Assembly: GCA_041987545.1 (NCBI GenBank)
Contig: JBHIWH010000001.1
Coordinates: forward strand, 620,001-684,000
Origin: JAJRXR01 sp041987545
Lineage (GTDB): Bacteria > Planctomycetota > Phycisphaerae > Phycisphaerales > UBA1924
Reading direction: 5' to 3'
DNA length: 64,000 nt
Positions 29,201 to 35,645 of this stretch are shown in pieces. The notes beneath the pieces are model-generated. The model worked only from the letters and a program-made list of their open reading frames with translations, had not been told where the DNA came from and ran no database searches. How positions within the stretch are numbered: position 1 is the stretch's first letter; the number at the start of each line of letters is the position of its first letter. The position numbers and the translations under genes are program-made.

Positions 29201-29500
29201 AGCAAGGTTCCGACCAGCCAACTCAAGTACAAGCCACGGGAGCGAGGCCAGGCCCCATTTGGCCTTGACGGCAAGCGTATCGAACTGCATCATCCCAATT
29301 CAAACAGGCCATTCGATGTCCGCGAGATGACGTTCACAGACCACAGGGGTGGCGGGACCGGCAATAGCGCACAGAATCACCCTCCCCCATGGAATGGCAT
29401 GACTCCCGAAGACCGGCAGATCTACGATGCTGAACGACGGCTCTATTGGTCTGAACAATGGGACTCAGGAAGATTCAGTGGTCTCCCGGAACGACCGTAA
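20297..29500 (+). CDS. Giant Rhs/YD-repeat polymorphic toxin with Hint domain and LHH-type nuclease tip
   Basis: A 3067-residue exported toxin. Residues 1-24 form a Sec-type signal peptide. A DUF6531-like Rhs entry segment (about 178-215, VVDLVTGAPLIRVTDLTLPF) leads into YD-type repeats over about 650-2600. Within them a dockerin-like D-x-N-x-D segment (DYNGDDSLTNDDVIPFLTLW) sits near 2290-2345. The Rhs core end (YVPTYGRFLQRDPNQ, then SNPLLRRDPMGLSYDPFD) is at about 2618-2690, followed by a hydrophobic pre-toxin stretch. A Hint autoprotease starts at Cys2823 (CFEAGTLV) and ends at LLVHN2960. The last 107 residues carry KRIELHHPN (His2998-His2999) and FTDHRGGG, resembling the LHH branch of HNH/Endo VII nuclease toxins. 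The ATG at 20297 has CGGAGA upstream; an earlier in-frame GTG at 20273 is possible. No PAAR or VgrG-like domain is seen. Confidence 0.9.
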   Translation: MSDRHAAVIAALVVAQSCVLGQSLHCEDYGSLGPPLPTGCETDLQWWPYFGALSDPGDVDVCDGAGYVNYIDSDPPGAPDGVPDTYAWVSSPAAPAVGSWLSIYRVMGESLADPASPRGIWERLPVPTGTQSNIGGFWSPSPGDFLNPAPTIGQSSFALIPRHAQGVSTDWNGVSRPVLEGVVDLVTGAPLIRVTDLTLPFGGAEFHLTRTRSAPPNLGHQGGVGKSATSLPYRGRRDVSEQWWDWTGVGWMASENPLLVIDSRLPNVIGESPRTIWFVPDAHHSIPFQLIQSNGTYEAPPRFRARIEHDGDWNTENRNWTTRPTWYKVHLYEDRLAYTFVPIRDDVPPNQFEDGYQDGSPDGFCTSTNIHGEPLTLHDRPYLPQDIPDQATAESWEPFATTQNPGLGIPHFGICTRIEDQYGHRADIYYCDVPTSTLEDAGPGGCDTCWEDSQRLGQINYVKLRATDGQGGYETAWTLVYAHRRFRGAATSITSALVNGHSTDKDLTYLLSLLDPTGELGFSDVFPEIEANAALYSLRGSTAIDRIYAFAGDVPESDVGPAQLTISHLDQPMLNGGVDPLAEHNSGGGSLPTDWRYMVRYHYEYEERSLGSAWPFYGNGQNLTPPLLVKTTVETAGLGLTDRRAYHYRDPYGGNDQRKFQTIGMHDIENEWFPWLELLFEDQDISRVEAELGLTIDEVARWRTNATEDFDEDSGIDAEEVRALASLRLNARPVNEDNDRVIPSGDSRWSEIGDWAKPGHNHLFRSDAHGQYLVNDRSSVVNGEPYLGDPGIESPQEEASSMVAMATINRDDGSTAHYALHKLVHLPKQYSSAEPSVGWDYYFNSVSYRHASSVAHPFRWYGYPHITYEGPWVLLTNDAGEIFNAQGDFCDGGNLALARWISIVDAFDTRAEMVDSTVSYDSVCFKPGLRHRSVMEMNPAGYLLRNREWYYTDTGVDFDASGLGEEFIFVAGEDYDGFTLPTDPNGAPAGEETGWADALDSIRNELLLIEHRSIGWSAAARMDESPSTTNGDTRGMVSFYEYELYDGPGVPPCEWIQRSAAGIKQGRAYIWDTGTGNITANTAGGPRLYQRQYFRDATNPGQITTEIEFLTPELSLLGAEPQVGQVVSDDFAVRSIKSFWAPGDDDQLASRLVVGPGRRARPGGPFLFPVEREFYDNCGNTTWSFTGFVRDPESPATEQNPEPDEILMATYYHGRDGFGRARHTILDAESGATLPAEFGPGVDDNGPDIVIPGPPDTGWSRIGATSALNHVTSFKYDPFSEQLTDIFFPSGRRWAKRSVRWDILDENDEIIDFFIREYVFSELEYVRSDPVGQGEIHIYRTSARGEINDLPTGTLDTLATPITRRDVEFVDPSTEDLIEFDVDFRLQEGAPGFGADELDDVVTIAAQADLVPDQNGRLTRAELLEPDATGALRAVGSKEVNDLGEIFREYDFDGTITRLTRNPIGQPLRTYIGTDDLTWTSNPQGTDMVLVERIEYGSGINDAWKPTVTRKYRSQPSWAYDYHDTPPSTDNDGIATVTRYDWRGRPVRIDVHAMGEPSAANRQMTTLTYYDHGDRVVMTATYGAGTLSIPSGDDPELIDDDDPLPSVADLYAFGVQPLSVTESIYDNTGNAYETREYDTAWSTGTQLPVPHQGHYSFAGYKGAIVYSAGPSQPLRRVVLDAVGRVASEIDHDLIEEYDPDADNRELTRTDYIYDTDGNTIDIRTFVRTEANDDLLVATGAGANSVRTRVLRWFDRHKRIVAEADMGTEQADWVSGPLTPAVLFEYDPDAPPLWDEASGVDRKGLPASVRLWIWQYDSGNGETKIQVDPAGVVTEFVYSNAGRLQTKIENAYASSESLKRVTEYEYKLGRLVGMITPRRIAGSETEGEHLEATYISYGAPIVDDTFTEVSRHNGLVGEVYVRQDGDIEPVLEGSPAWHASIDPDMELAYTFEGRVAVRNDARDLTFLYRYDDLGRLSSIEVGHGGIGAYAQGYPSGFWLGASAPSDPVTYVEFAYDEDSLLTDVIARDAPQGSIISHVQRDYDDYGMLTDEWQQLDAMVDTLSSPAVSYEWEYQPTSNAYAQRFLYVNPSQPAGPLEPGHHRLESITYPDQSTIATMDYGAQDSTEDLLSRVVGMDVSSGPGSWRAADFARAGDGRRLVSTFGDGNIIQDFAADTPGGTAGASGLDRFGAAKDLHFKNSNGDTLYRSRQKYDVRGNLRSMWIDQESTPTDPAGGERSQVFGYDDLNRLVTADMGQIVFAMYTGEPSIHPNGLFRSDTWTYDSVGNWSGTQHWADYNGDDSLTNDDVIPFLTLWQAEDPSTDVAPPYGVWDTADVTAFQQAIIDDDETPGRHSFGNLDGYGTEHLEASADSIDDVFQFTQHLNADNSLLHSISRESDGGPVHTRIDYEYDAAGNLTFDGRYYYEYDAWCRLIRVLKADDNGQGVFTPGDMVRDHTYDGLGRLVRTRAPLDGNPASGTHVQEFYYDGARRIQERFGEQGSTISIERDYVWGVGDAGMDELIVQIDAYGAAWWSIQNSAGDIVALCDLGGANGDARVVGQWSYDPYGEVVLAEQLHAFPVQHVGHKGMFIDVLDRYPDVSTEPRRLVPFAHAMYQYRNRAYVPTYGRFLQRDPNQTAMQLLGESYGGRGTGAIAVAFSMEGWYGDGFNLYQYLGSNPLLRRDPMGLSYDPFDMVDDYLAESAGNRAAFLSKLGKGALAAATTAATIASWLPIPGVSQLGDVALYALGEQSAEATAVALTLGLVPGGKLAGKLGGFISKIGASAWKSAKHYAKLGANFLLKRYLKPAVGLVGELASRAKRFIDDVCGCFEAGTLVWTLRGLVPIEQISVDDHVLAMDESSGSTSIRRVTQTFVREAAPIIAIGITTGTGAGETIRTTEEHPFYVPGTGWVEAGMLEPSNQIVSSGNPPSTVVSVSFTGQRRTVFNFEVEGLHNYRVGVTGLLVHNPACKLNVSSKVPTSQLKYKPRERGQAPFGLDGKRIELHHPNSNRPFDVREMTFTDHRGGGTGNSAQNHPPPWNGMTPEDRQIYDAERRLYWSEQWDSGRFSGLPERP

Positions 29501-29511
29501 GGCTCACTACC

Positions 29512-29973
29512 ATGAATGCGAAGGTAAGATCCTCGTTCGAGGCCGTCGCCAGATTGTCTCGTGGCACTCGATGCAACAAGAGCGAACTTGATCATGCTCG
29601 CGACCGCCTACGTTCATCGGTCCCCGATTGGTACTGGGAAGCCCTGTCGCAGTTTCCCATCGCTGGTGGCTGTTTCACGTATGAAACCACCGGGCAGCGG
29701 CATGATTTTGATTGGTTTCGCCCCGCTGACATGCTCGACGAGGCCTACAGCGTGCAACCAGGAATGTACGTGCGTGAGTCCGGGTTAGTCCCGATTGCTG
29801 GTTGCGCCACCGGGAGTGGCGATCCTTACTTCATCCGCTTTGACAGTGAGGATCCTGCTGTCATCCAGGTCTTTCACGACGCTGCTGCCCCGAGCGGCAT
29901 GGCACCAGGAGGCTTTCGTGTTGTCGCCAGGTCTCTATCGGAGCTACTCTCGAACATGCGAGCGTACTCGTAG
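29512..29973 (+). CDS. SUKH/SMI1-KNR4-like immunity protein
   Basis: A 153-residue acidic protein 11 nt downstream of the toxin gene. SVPDWYWEALSQFPIAGGCF near the N-terminus and GSGDPYFIRFDSEDPAVIQV in the middle resemble the SUKH (SMI1/KNR4) superfamily, the commonest immunity family for polymorphic nuclease toxins. The last part (RSLSELLSNM) is a typical closing helix. The ATG at 29512 was preferred over an upstream frame inside the toxin gene. Likely role: cytoplasmic neutralisation of the LHH nuclease tip in the producer cell. Confidence 0.75.
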   Translation: MNAKVRSSFEAVARLSRGTRCNKSELDHARDRLRSSVPDWYWEALSQFPIAGGCFTYETTGQRHDFDWFRPADMLDEAYSVQPGMYVRESGLVPIAGCATGSGDPYFIRFDSEDPAVIQVFHDAAAPSGMAPGGFRVVARSLSELLSNMRAYS

Positions 29974-30092
29974 CGCCTTCCCTGGTGCACGAAGATCACG
30001 AGGCACGGACCATTTCCCTGCGATGAATGTCCAGCGCGAGCCCTGCACATAGGCTCTCCGCGCGCAAATCTCCTCGCACATGGTCTTCCAAT

Positions 30093-30611
30093 GATCACCC
30101 GTTCCACATGCCTCGCATCGGCGAGTGGGCCAGGGTCGACGCGCTCTTCCCTGACGATCGCCTCTCCGCCGTGCGCGGCGATGCCAAACTGCTGGCAGTA
30201 TCTTACCTGCCGCACCGTGTCCCCGTGTACAATCTCTCGATCCCCGGCTCGCCCACGTACTTCGTGGGCGAACACGGGGTGTGGGTGCACAACTGCATTC
30301 CAACCGGAGTGCCTGTGCCGTTCAGCGATGCGCAGAGGGCCACGAGAGGGCTTGCTGGCGAACTCCAAGCACATCACTTGATCGAACGACGTCACTTCGC
30401 AAGAGGATCGTTCGAAGGAAATCCGAACGATGTTCCCGGTGTGGTGCTTACTCGGCCGGAGCACCAGGAGGTTACGAACTTGCTACGGCGCGAACTCCCT
30501 TATGGCAGGACGCATTCTCCGGCTGCCATTCGTGATGTGTACTAGAGAGTGTACCGTGATGAGATGGGCCGCCCGGAGTGGTGGCATGCAATCCGGATGT
30601 TCCTCCAGTGA
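30093..30611 (+). pseudogene. Orphan Rhs toxin tip (half Hint domain plus HNH-like toxin) with in-frame amber codon
   Basis: A displaced C-terminal cassette. From HPF (30096) to VHN (30293) it parallels the second half of the main Hint domain (HPF, then Y-x-VG, then V-L/W-VHN). A toxin domain follows from Cys (30294): LAGELQAHHLIERRHFARGS and DVPGVVLTRPEHQEVTNLL suggest an HNH-type nuclease. A TAG at 30543 stops the frame after AAIRDVY, but the same frame continues as RVYRDEMGRPEWWHAIRMF to a TGA at 30609-30611, which overlaps the next gene's GTG start in a GTGA. So the original toxin probably ended at 30611 and the amber codon is secondary. No start codon with a good ribosome site is seen, as expected for a silent cassette. 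Confidence 0.7.
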
Positions 30612-31495
30612 AGCGTATTCGATCAGGCACCGCATACGTGACTCCGGAGAAGCTCGATGGCTTTCTGGAGTTGCTCGGGAGCGACACTCCACGCGCGCTG
30701 CGCAATACCGGATCCGGCAAGACCGCCGTCGATCTGCAGTTGGGAGCCCATGAATGGGCGCGCGTTGAGCGGGCCGCCGCGGCATTCGGTCTGGAACCTG
30801 TGAGCTTCCGCGAGAAATGTGATTTCAGCTCCGCGGAGCACGGTGCCGCAGCGCTCTTCGCTGTTATCGTGCGTCGTGCCCCGCCGTTCTCGCCCGGTGC
30901 GCCGGGTGGTGTTCAATACGACTATTCGATCACGCCGAACGAATCGAACCCAGCGCCGTGGTGCTGGCAGGCAGGGCCGCTGCTGATGAAGAAGGCGGAT
31001 CTGCCGAAGCCGGAGATCGGCTTGTGCGCGACCGTCCCGGGGGAGATCCTCGTATCGCGCGAGCTATCCGCTCGGCTGTCTTCCCTCGCATCCGATGACG
31101 TGCACTTCCTTCCAGTTTACGATGCCCGGACCTTGGCGCCGCTCGAGTGGAATCAGGTCGCGGCGGCCCGCGCGATGCCGCCCTATGACGACGCGACGAC
31201 CGGGGTGATCGAAGCAGACGCGCAGCCACACAACACAAGCCACCGAGCGGTCTTTGACTCGACGCGCGAGGGGTACATGCCCGTCATCGCAAGGGGAGCC
31301 GTGGAGGGAGTGTACGGCGGGCGGCTGCCGAAAACCGCCTTCACGAATGAATTGTACGGGCAGTGGGCGAGCGAGCCGGAGACCCTCTGGGGTCCTCCTC
31401 AGCCGAGGCTTATCGTAAGTGCTGAAGTGCGCGACTTGCTCGAGTCCGTTCCCGTACGGAAGCTGGAGTATGTACCGGTGAAGCTCGTCGAGTAG
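30608..31495 (+). CDS. Probable immunity protein of the orphan toxin tip
   Basis: A 295-residue soluble protein of unrecognised family. The GTG at 30608 overlaps the ancestral toxin stop as GTGA, the usual coupling of a toxin tip and its immunity gene. Features include a C-terminal part with RLIVSAEVRDLLESVPVRKL and EYVPVKLVE, a layout seen in several large immunity families (Imm11-like), but this is only an impression. A GTG at 30578 in the same frame is a less attractive start. If functional, it would still protect against kin carrying an intact version of the orphan toxin. Confidence 0.6.
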   Translation: MKRIRSGTAYVTPEKLDGFLELLGSDTPRALRNTGSGKTAVDLQLGAHEWARVERAAAAFGLEPVSFREKCDFSSAEHGAAALFAVIVRRAPPFSPGAPGGVQYDYSITPNESNPAPWCWQAGPLLMKKADLPKPEIGLCATVPGEILVSRELSARLSSLASDDVHFLPVYDARTLAPLEWNQVAAARAMPPYDDATTGVIEADAQPHNTSHRAVFDSTREGYMPVIARGAVEGVYGGRLPKTAFTNELYGQWASEPETLWGPPQPRLIVSAEVRDLLESVPVRKLEYVPVKLVE

Positions 31496-31577
31496 CGACT
31501 TGGCGCGGGATATCCAGCACCGTATCTGCACCATGTTCGATAGGTTCATGTTCATCAACTCTCGTGGAAGATGGTCA

Positions 31578-32036
31578 ATGTCGTTTGTTGAGGACATGAT
31601 GCGTCTCCGGTCTCGGGCAGCTCTCAATGGGCGCTATTATGAGATCGAGTTTCTTGTCGTCGAGCCATCACCAGCAGGTGTCGCGAGATTCTGGCGGGCC
31701 TTCGGATTCGACGGGGTGGCTCCGGGATCCGTCTCCGACGCTCGACTGATGCACGCAGAGAGCAGCGCCACAGTTGGCGCGATACCGTGCCAAGCGTGGA
31801 TCGAGCAGAACGAGGACCAGTCGCTGCAGTTCACGTTCATCATGCAGCCCTCCAACATCCCCGAAGGCGCGAATGGCATCAGGCAACTGCTCGCGGCGGT
31901 CCTGGAGGTTGCGGAGATGCTCTCTTGTGAGCAAGTGGCAATCGGATTGGAAGACGCACGCGTTGATAGTGTGTACGACGCCGAAGATTCCATACTTGCC
32001 TCCGTCGGCCAGATCCGGAACGAGGCAGCCGGCTGA
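31578..32036 (+). CDS. Hypothetical protein, possible second immunity gene
   Basis: A 152-residue acidic protein (MSFVEDMMRLRSRAALNGRY at the start). GGAAGA lies about 8 nt before the ATG at 31578; in-frame starts at 31500 (TTG), 31533 and 31548 are also possible. The middle FWRAFGFDGVAPGSVSDARL and the closing helix ISxx-type stretch (LLAAVLEVAEMLSCEQVAIG) match no family I recognise. Its position at the end of the toxin/immunity array and its small acidic character suggest an orphan immunity protein. Confidence 0.5.
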   Translation: MSFVEDMMRLRSRAALNGRYYEIEFLVVEPSPAGVARFWRAFGFDGVAPGSVSDARLMHAESSATVGAIPCQAWIEQNEDQSLQFTFIMQPSNIPEGANGIRQLLAAVLEVAEMLSCEQVAIGLEDARVDSVYDAEDSILASVGQIRNEAAG

Positions 32037-32352
32037 ACGCCCGCCTCCCGAGCAGCAGTGTGTGCCTGAATTCACGGGCAATGTAGTCGGGCCCCGGTGC
32101 CAAGTGCCCTTTGCTGCGCAGGAGGACGGACGGGCTACGGACCTGGCCGCCGCGACGATCGGTACGAAGATCGTGATCGGCGAAGCGTTGTTGGTGCTGC
32201 TGGCGGTCGAGCACGCCGACGGCTCGGTCGAGACCAGCCAAGCGACCGGCGAGCACTCTTTGCACAGCGCCGACACCGGCGAGCGGGTGCGGGCCAATGC
32301 CCTGAACCTCGGCCGCCGTCTCTTGGCAGTTCGCGGTGACGCACGCTGGTCG
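32037..32352. other. Gap between the immunity array and hsdR, no supported gene
   Basis: About 316 bases with open frames on both strands but no recognisable protein, ribosome site or hairpin terminator. It may hold decayed toxin or immunity fragments. The convergent hsdR gene ends here. Confidence 0.4.
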
Positions 32353-34713
32353 CTAGCATTGCGAGTTGGCGGGCAACTGATACAGCCATCGCTGAAAATC
32401 GATGAACACATCGCGGATCTCGCCTACAGATCCGAGTTCATCAATCGCGTCTTGTAGGGAGTCATACCGGAGGTCGAGTAGATGCGGGAGCTTCTCTTCG
32501 TCCAGCTCTCCAACTCCGAGCTCCACGTATTGCTCCAGCACGTAGTCGACGAACTCGCGCTGGGCGCCGCTGTAACGCTCGGAGATGACCCGTCGCCGAA
32601 GCTCCACTCGCTCCGCTCGAGTCACCGGCGCCTTCACGAACGCGATGTACGCCAGGACGTCAAACAGATCAGACCTCTCCGCATCAATGAGTTTCGCGAC
32701 ATCGGCAAGCTGTTCTTTGCTGTAGCCCTTCTCAACGAGCCCTTCCATCAGTGCTCGGCGCGTGTCTGGCCGGCTCCACAACTCTCGGAGCTTGTCCAAT
32801 GTCGGAAACAGGGCAGGCAACTCGCCGAATAGCTTCTCGATGAACTCCTGGGCCGACAGCGGCTTGCCGTCCGCCGTGTAGAACGACGTGGCGACCATGT
32901 GGTCTATGAGGCGGTCCTTGCCGTCCGCGAGGCGGATGCGGATCCGTCTTGGACGCTTGCCGCCTTCGTCACCCTCCGGCTCGCCATCCGGCTCGGGCGG
33001 CGGTACCCCATCACCAGTCGGCGGTCTCGGTTCCCCTGGATCCGGCTGCTCGGGCGGCCCGTCCCACTCCGGATCATTGAAGTGCTCGTATGCCTTCACG
33101 AAGTCCCAGATCGTGAAGTAGTCCTTGCCGTCGTAGAGGCGTGTTCCCCGTCCGACGATCTGCTTGAACTCGACCATCGACTTGACGGGTCGCATCAGGA
33201 CGATGTGCCGCACGTTCCGGGCGTCAACGCCGGTGGAGAGCTTGCGAGACGTCGTCAGCACGGTCGGGATCGTCTTCTCGTTGTCCTGGAATCGCCGGAG
33301 CAGCCGCTCGCCCTCCGTGCCGTCCCGTGCCGTGACTCGGACGCAGTAGCCCGGGTCCGTGCTCGTACTGTGCTGGTTGATCAGATCACGGACGGCCGCG
33401 GCGTGCTCCTGAGTGGCGCAGAACACGATCGCCTTCTCCGACTGGTCTATCGCGTCGAGAAAGATCTTCACTCGCGCCGCTTCGCGCTCCATGATCGAGA
33501 TGATCTTGTTGAAATCGTCCTCGCCGTACCGCCGCCCCTGATCAACTTCACCCTCGAGCACCTCGTCGTCGCCCGTGTAGATGTACTCGTCGATGGTGGT
33601 CTGGATCTGCTTGACCTTGAACGGCGTCAGGTACCCGTCGTTGATCCCGTCCTTCAGCGAGTACTCGTAGACGGGCTCGCCGAAGTACTCGTATGTATCG
33701 ACGTTGTCCGTCCGCTTCGGGGTCGCCGTCAGGCCGATCTGCACGGCCGGCTGAAAGTACTCGAGGATCCCGCGCCACGAGCTCTCGTCGCTCGCCCCTC
33801 CCCGGTGACACTCGTCGATCACGATGAGGTCGAAGAAGTCCGGGGGGTAGTCGCCGAAGCTCGGCTGCGGGTTCCCAGCCTCGTCATGCCCCGTCATGAA
33901 CGTCTGGAAGATCGTGAAGAACACGCTCCCGTTCTTCGGCACCCGCCCCTTCTTCCGGATGATCTGCGGATCGATCCGCACCATCGCGTCGTCTGGGAAC
34001 GCCCCGAACGCGTTGAAGGCCTGGTCGGCCAGGATGTTCCGGTCGGCCAAAAACAGGATCCGAGGCCGGCGGGATCCCTCGGCTCGCTTGGCCCGCCAGT
34101 CGGCCAGGTTCCACTTCGCGTGAAAGAGCTTCCACGCGATCTGGAACGCGATCGCGGTCTTGCCCGTGCCCGTCGCCAGCGTGAGCAGGATCCGGTCGTC
34201 GCCCCGCTCGATGGCCTCCAGCGTCTTGGTCACCGCCGCATGCTGGTAGTAGCGGGGCTGCCACTGCCCGCCCTTGTCCTCGAATGGCACCTCGCCGAAC
34301 GCGTCACGCCAGGGGTTCGGCTCCGCGAAGACCTCGCCCCACAGCTCCTCGGGCGTCGCGTACCGATCGACGTACCCCTCGGCGCCCGTCTGCATGTCCG
34401 CCCGGTAGATCCGCAACCCGTTCGTCGAGTACGCGAACCGCGCCTGCAGCTTCGCCGCGTACCGCTTCGCCTGCCCGAGACCCTCGGTGGGCCCGTCGTC
34501 CTCCTTCTTCGCCTCGATCACGGCCAGCTTGCGGTCTCTGTGCGTGAGCACGTAGTCGGCAATGCCGCCCTTGCCCCTCCGCCCGGCGCCGATCAGGCGC
34601 CCGATCGTGATGATCTCCCGACGCACGCGGCTGCCCGGCGCGACGCCCCACCCCGCGCTGGCGAGCGCGGGGTCGATGAGTTCGGCGCGGGTCTCGGCCT
34701 CGTTCCGGCTCAT
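32353..34713 (-). CDS. hsdR: Type I restriction enzyme R subunit (HsdR)
   Basis: A 786-residue restriction/translocation subunit of the EcoEI-like branch. The nuclease core lies near the N-terminus: GGIADYVLTHRDRKLAVIEA gives D53, E67 and K69 of a PD-(D/E)xK site. SF2 helicase motifs follow: ATGTGKT (180-186), VIDECHRGG, GLTATPKR, the late motif VLTTSRKLSTGVDA and QIVGRGTRLYDGK. A proline/glutamate-rich linker near residue 560 precedes the C-terminal HsdM-contact domain. The ATG overlaps the upstream gene by 4 nt. With HsdM and HsdS it cuts unmodified foreign DNA after translocation. Confidence 0.9.
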   Translation of the reverse strand: MSRNEAETRAELIDPALASAGWGVAPGSRVRREIITIGRLIGAGRRGKGGIADYVLTHRDRKLAVIEAKKEDDGPTEGLGQAKRYAAKLQARFAYSTNGLRIYRADMQTGAEGYVDRYATPEELWGEVFAEPNPWRDAFGEVPFEDKGGQWQPRYYQHAAVTKTLEAIERGDDRILLTLATGTGKTAIAFQIAWKLFHAKWNLADWRAKRAEGSRRPRILFLADRNILADQAFNAFGAFPDDAMVRIDPQIIRKKGRVPKNGSVFFTIFQTFMTGHDEAGNPQPSFGDYPPDFFDLIVIDECHRGGASDESSWRGILEYFQPAVQIGLTATPKRTDNVDTYEYFGEPVYEYSLKDGINDGYLTPFKVKQIQTTIDEYIYTGDDEVLEGEVDQGRRYGEDDFNKIISIMEREAARVKIFLDAIDQSEKAIVFCATQEHAAAVRDLINQHSTSTDPGYCVRVTARDGTEGERLLRRFQDNEKTIPTVLTTSRKLSTGVDARNVRHIVLMRPVKSMVEFKQIVGRGTRLYDGKDYFTIWDFVKAYEHFNDPEWDGPPEQPDPGEPRPPTGDGVPPPEPDGEPEGDEGGKRPRRIRIRLADGKDRLIDHMVATSFYTADGKPLSAQEFIEKLFGELPALFPTLDKLRELWSRPDTRRALMEGLVEKGYSKEQLADVAKLIDAERSDLFDVLAYIAFVKAPVTRAERVELRRRVISERYSGAQREFVDYVLEQYVELGVGELDEEKLPHLLDLRYDSLQDAIDELGSVGEIRDVFIDFQRWLYQLPANSQC

Positions 34714-35645
34714 TGCCCCTCGTAGCTCCGCTGGATCAGGGGCTTGGCCCGCATGAGGGTCGCCTCGTCAATGACCCGAACCTCAAGGTCCCCCGTTCCC
34801 CAATGCCCGACATCGCGCACGTCCGCCGTGAAGCCCTCCTCCAGCGGCACGCTGTCGGGGTCAATCTTGAGATACACCTTCATGCCCTGCTTCTGGATCA
34901 CGACCGCCGCGAAGTTCTTGATCCTCCGGTACGCCAGATACAGCTTCAGAGGCTTCTCCACCACGTCATCGCCGAGCGCCAGGATGAACGCCCGCAGGTC
35001 CTCATAGAGCGCCAGGACATGCTCGTCCACCTCCTCAAGCAGTTGGGCGTGCGTCTTGTTCCACTGCAACTTCTTCTTCCCACCGACGTCGTTCCCACCA
35101 TCGCTGGGCGTCGGCTCGGCCACGCCGCCGGGCCCGCTCGCGCTCACCGTCGTCGCCAGCTCCAACGCCAGCAGCGCCTCCCCGAACCGCTTGTACCGCA
35201 CCAGGTCGATGTTCCGGTTGATCTGCCGGATCGCGTGCTCGTCGAACTTCGTGAAGTCCGACGCCACGCACACCAGCCGCGGCCCCGTCCAGTCGATCCC
35301 CTCCGCCGGCTCCTCACCCAGCCGCTTGAGCACGAGCAGCTCGAACTCCGCCTTGTGGTCCATCAGCCAGTCCAGGTAGTACAGCCCCTGGCTCACCACG
35401 TTCTCGCTGATCGTCCGCTTGTACTCGACGATCACGGGCGACCCCGTCTCGTCGATCCCCAGGGTGTCGATCCGCCCGCCGTGAACTGAGCCTGTCGAGT
35501 GCTCGGACGCCAGGAACCGCACCCCCAGCAGCGTGTCCAGGTTCCGCTCGAAGAGCGTCTGCAGCGGCTTCTCCAGCCCGGACGCCGACCCCGCGATCTC
35601 CGTCGCCCCGCCGGACTCGATGTTGAAGAGCTTGATCTCGCTCAT
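34710..35645 (-). CDS. Nuclease-like DUF5655 protein embedded in the type I RM operon
   Basis: A 311-residue protein encoded between hsdS and hsdR with 4-nt overlaps on both sides. The N-terminal half has a PD-(D/E)xK-like pattern (RIDTLGIDETGSPVIVEYKR: Asp, Glu-x-Lys), as in NucS/DUF91-like nucleases, followed by VCVASDFTKFDEHAIRQIN. The C-terminal about 110 residues look like DUF5655 (YLAYRRIKNFAAVVIQKQGM, ending with VRDVGHWGTGDLEVRV). Similar genes accompany type I systems in other bacteria, but the role is not established; an accessory nuclease or modulator is likely. Confidence 0.75.
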   Translation of the reverse strand: MSEIKLFNIESGGATEIAGSASGLEKPLQTLFERNLDTLLGVRFLASEHSTGSVHGGRIDTLGIDETGSPVIVEYKRTISENVVSQGLYYLDWLMDHKAEFELLVLKRLGEEPAEGIDWTGPRLVCVASDFTKFDEHAIRQINRNIDLVRYKRFGEALLALELATTVSASGPGGVAEPTPSDGGNDVGGKKKLQWNKTHAQLLEEVDEHVLALYEDLRAFILALGDDVVEKPLKLYLAYRRIKNFAAVVIQKQGMKVYLKIDPDSVPLEEGFTADVRDVGHWGTGDLEVRVIDEATLMRAKPLIQRSYEGQ

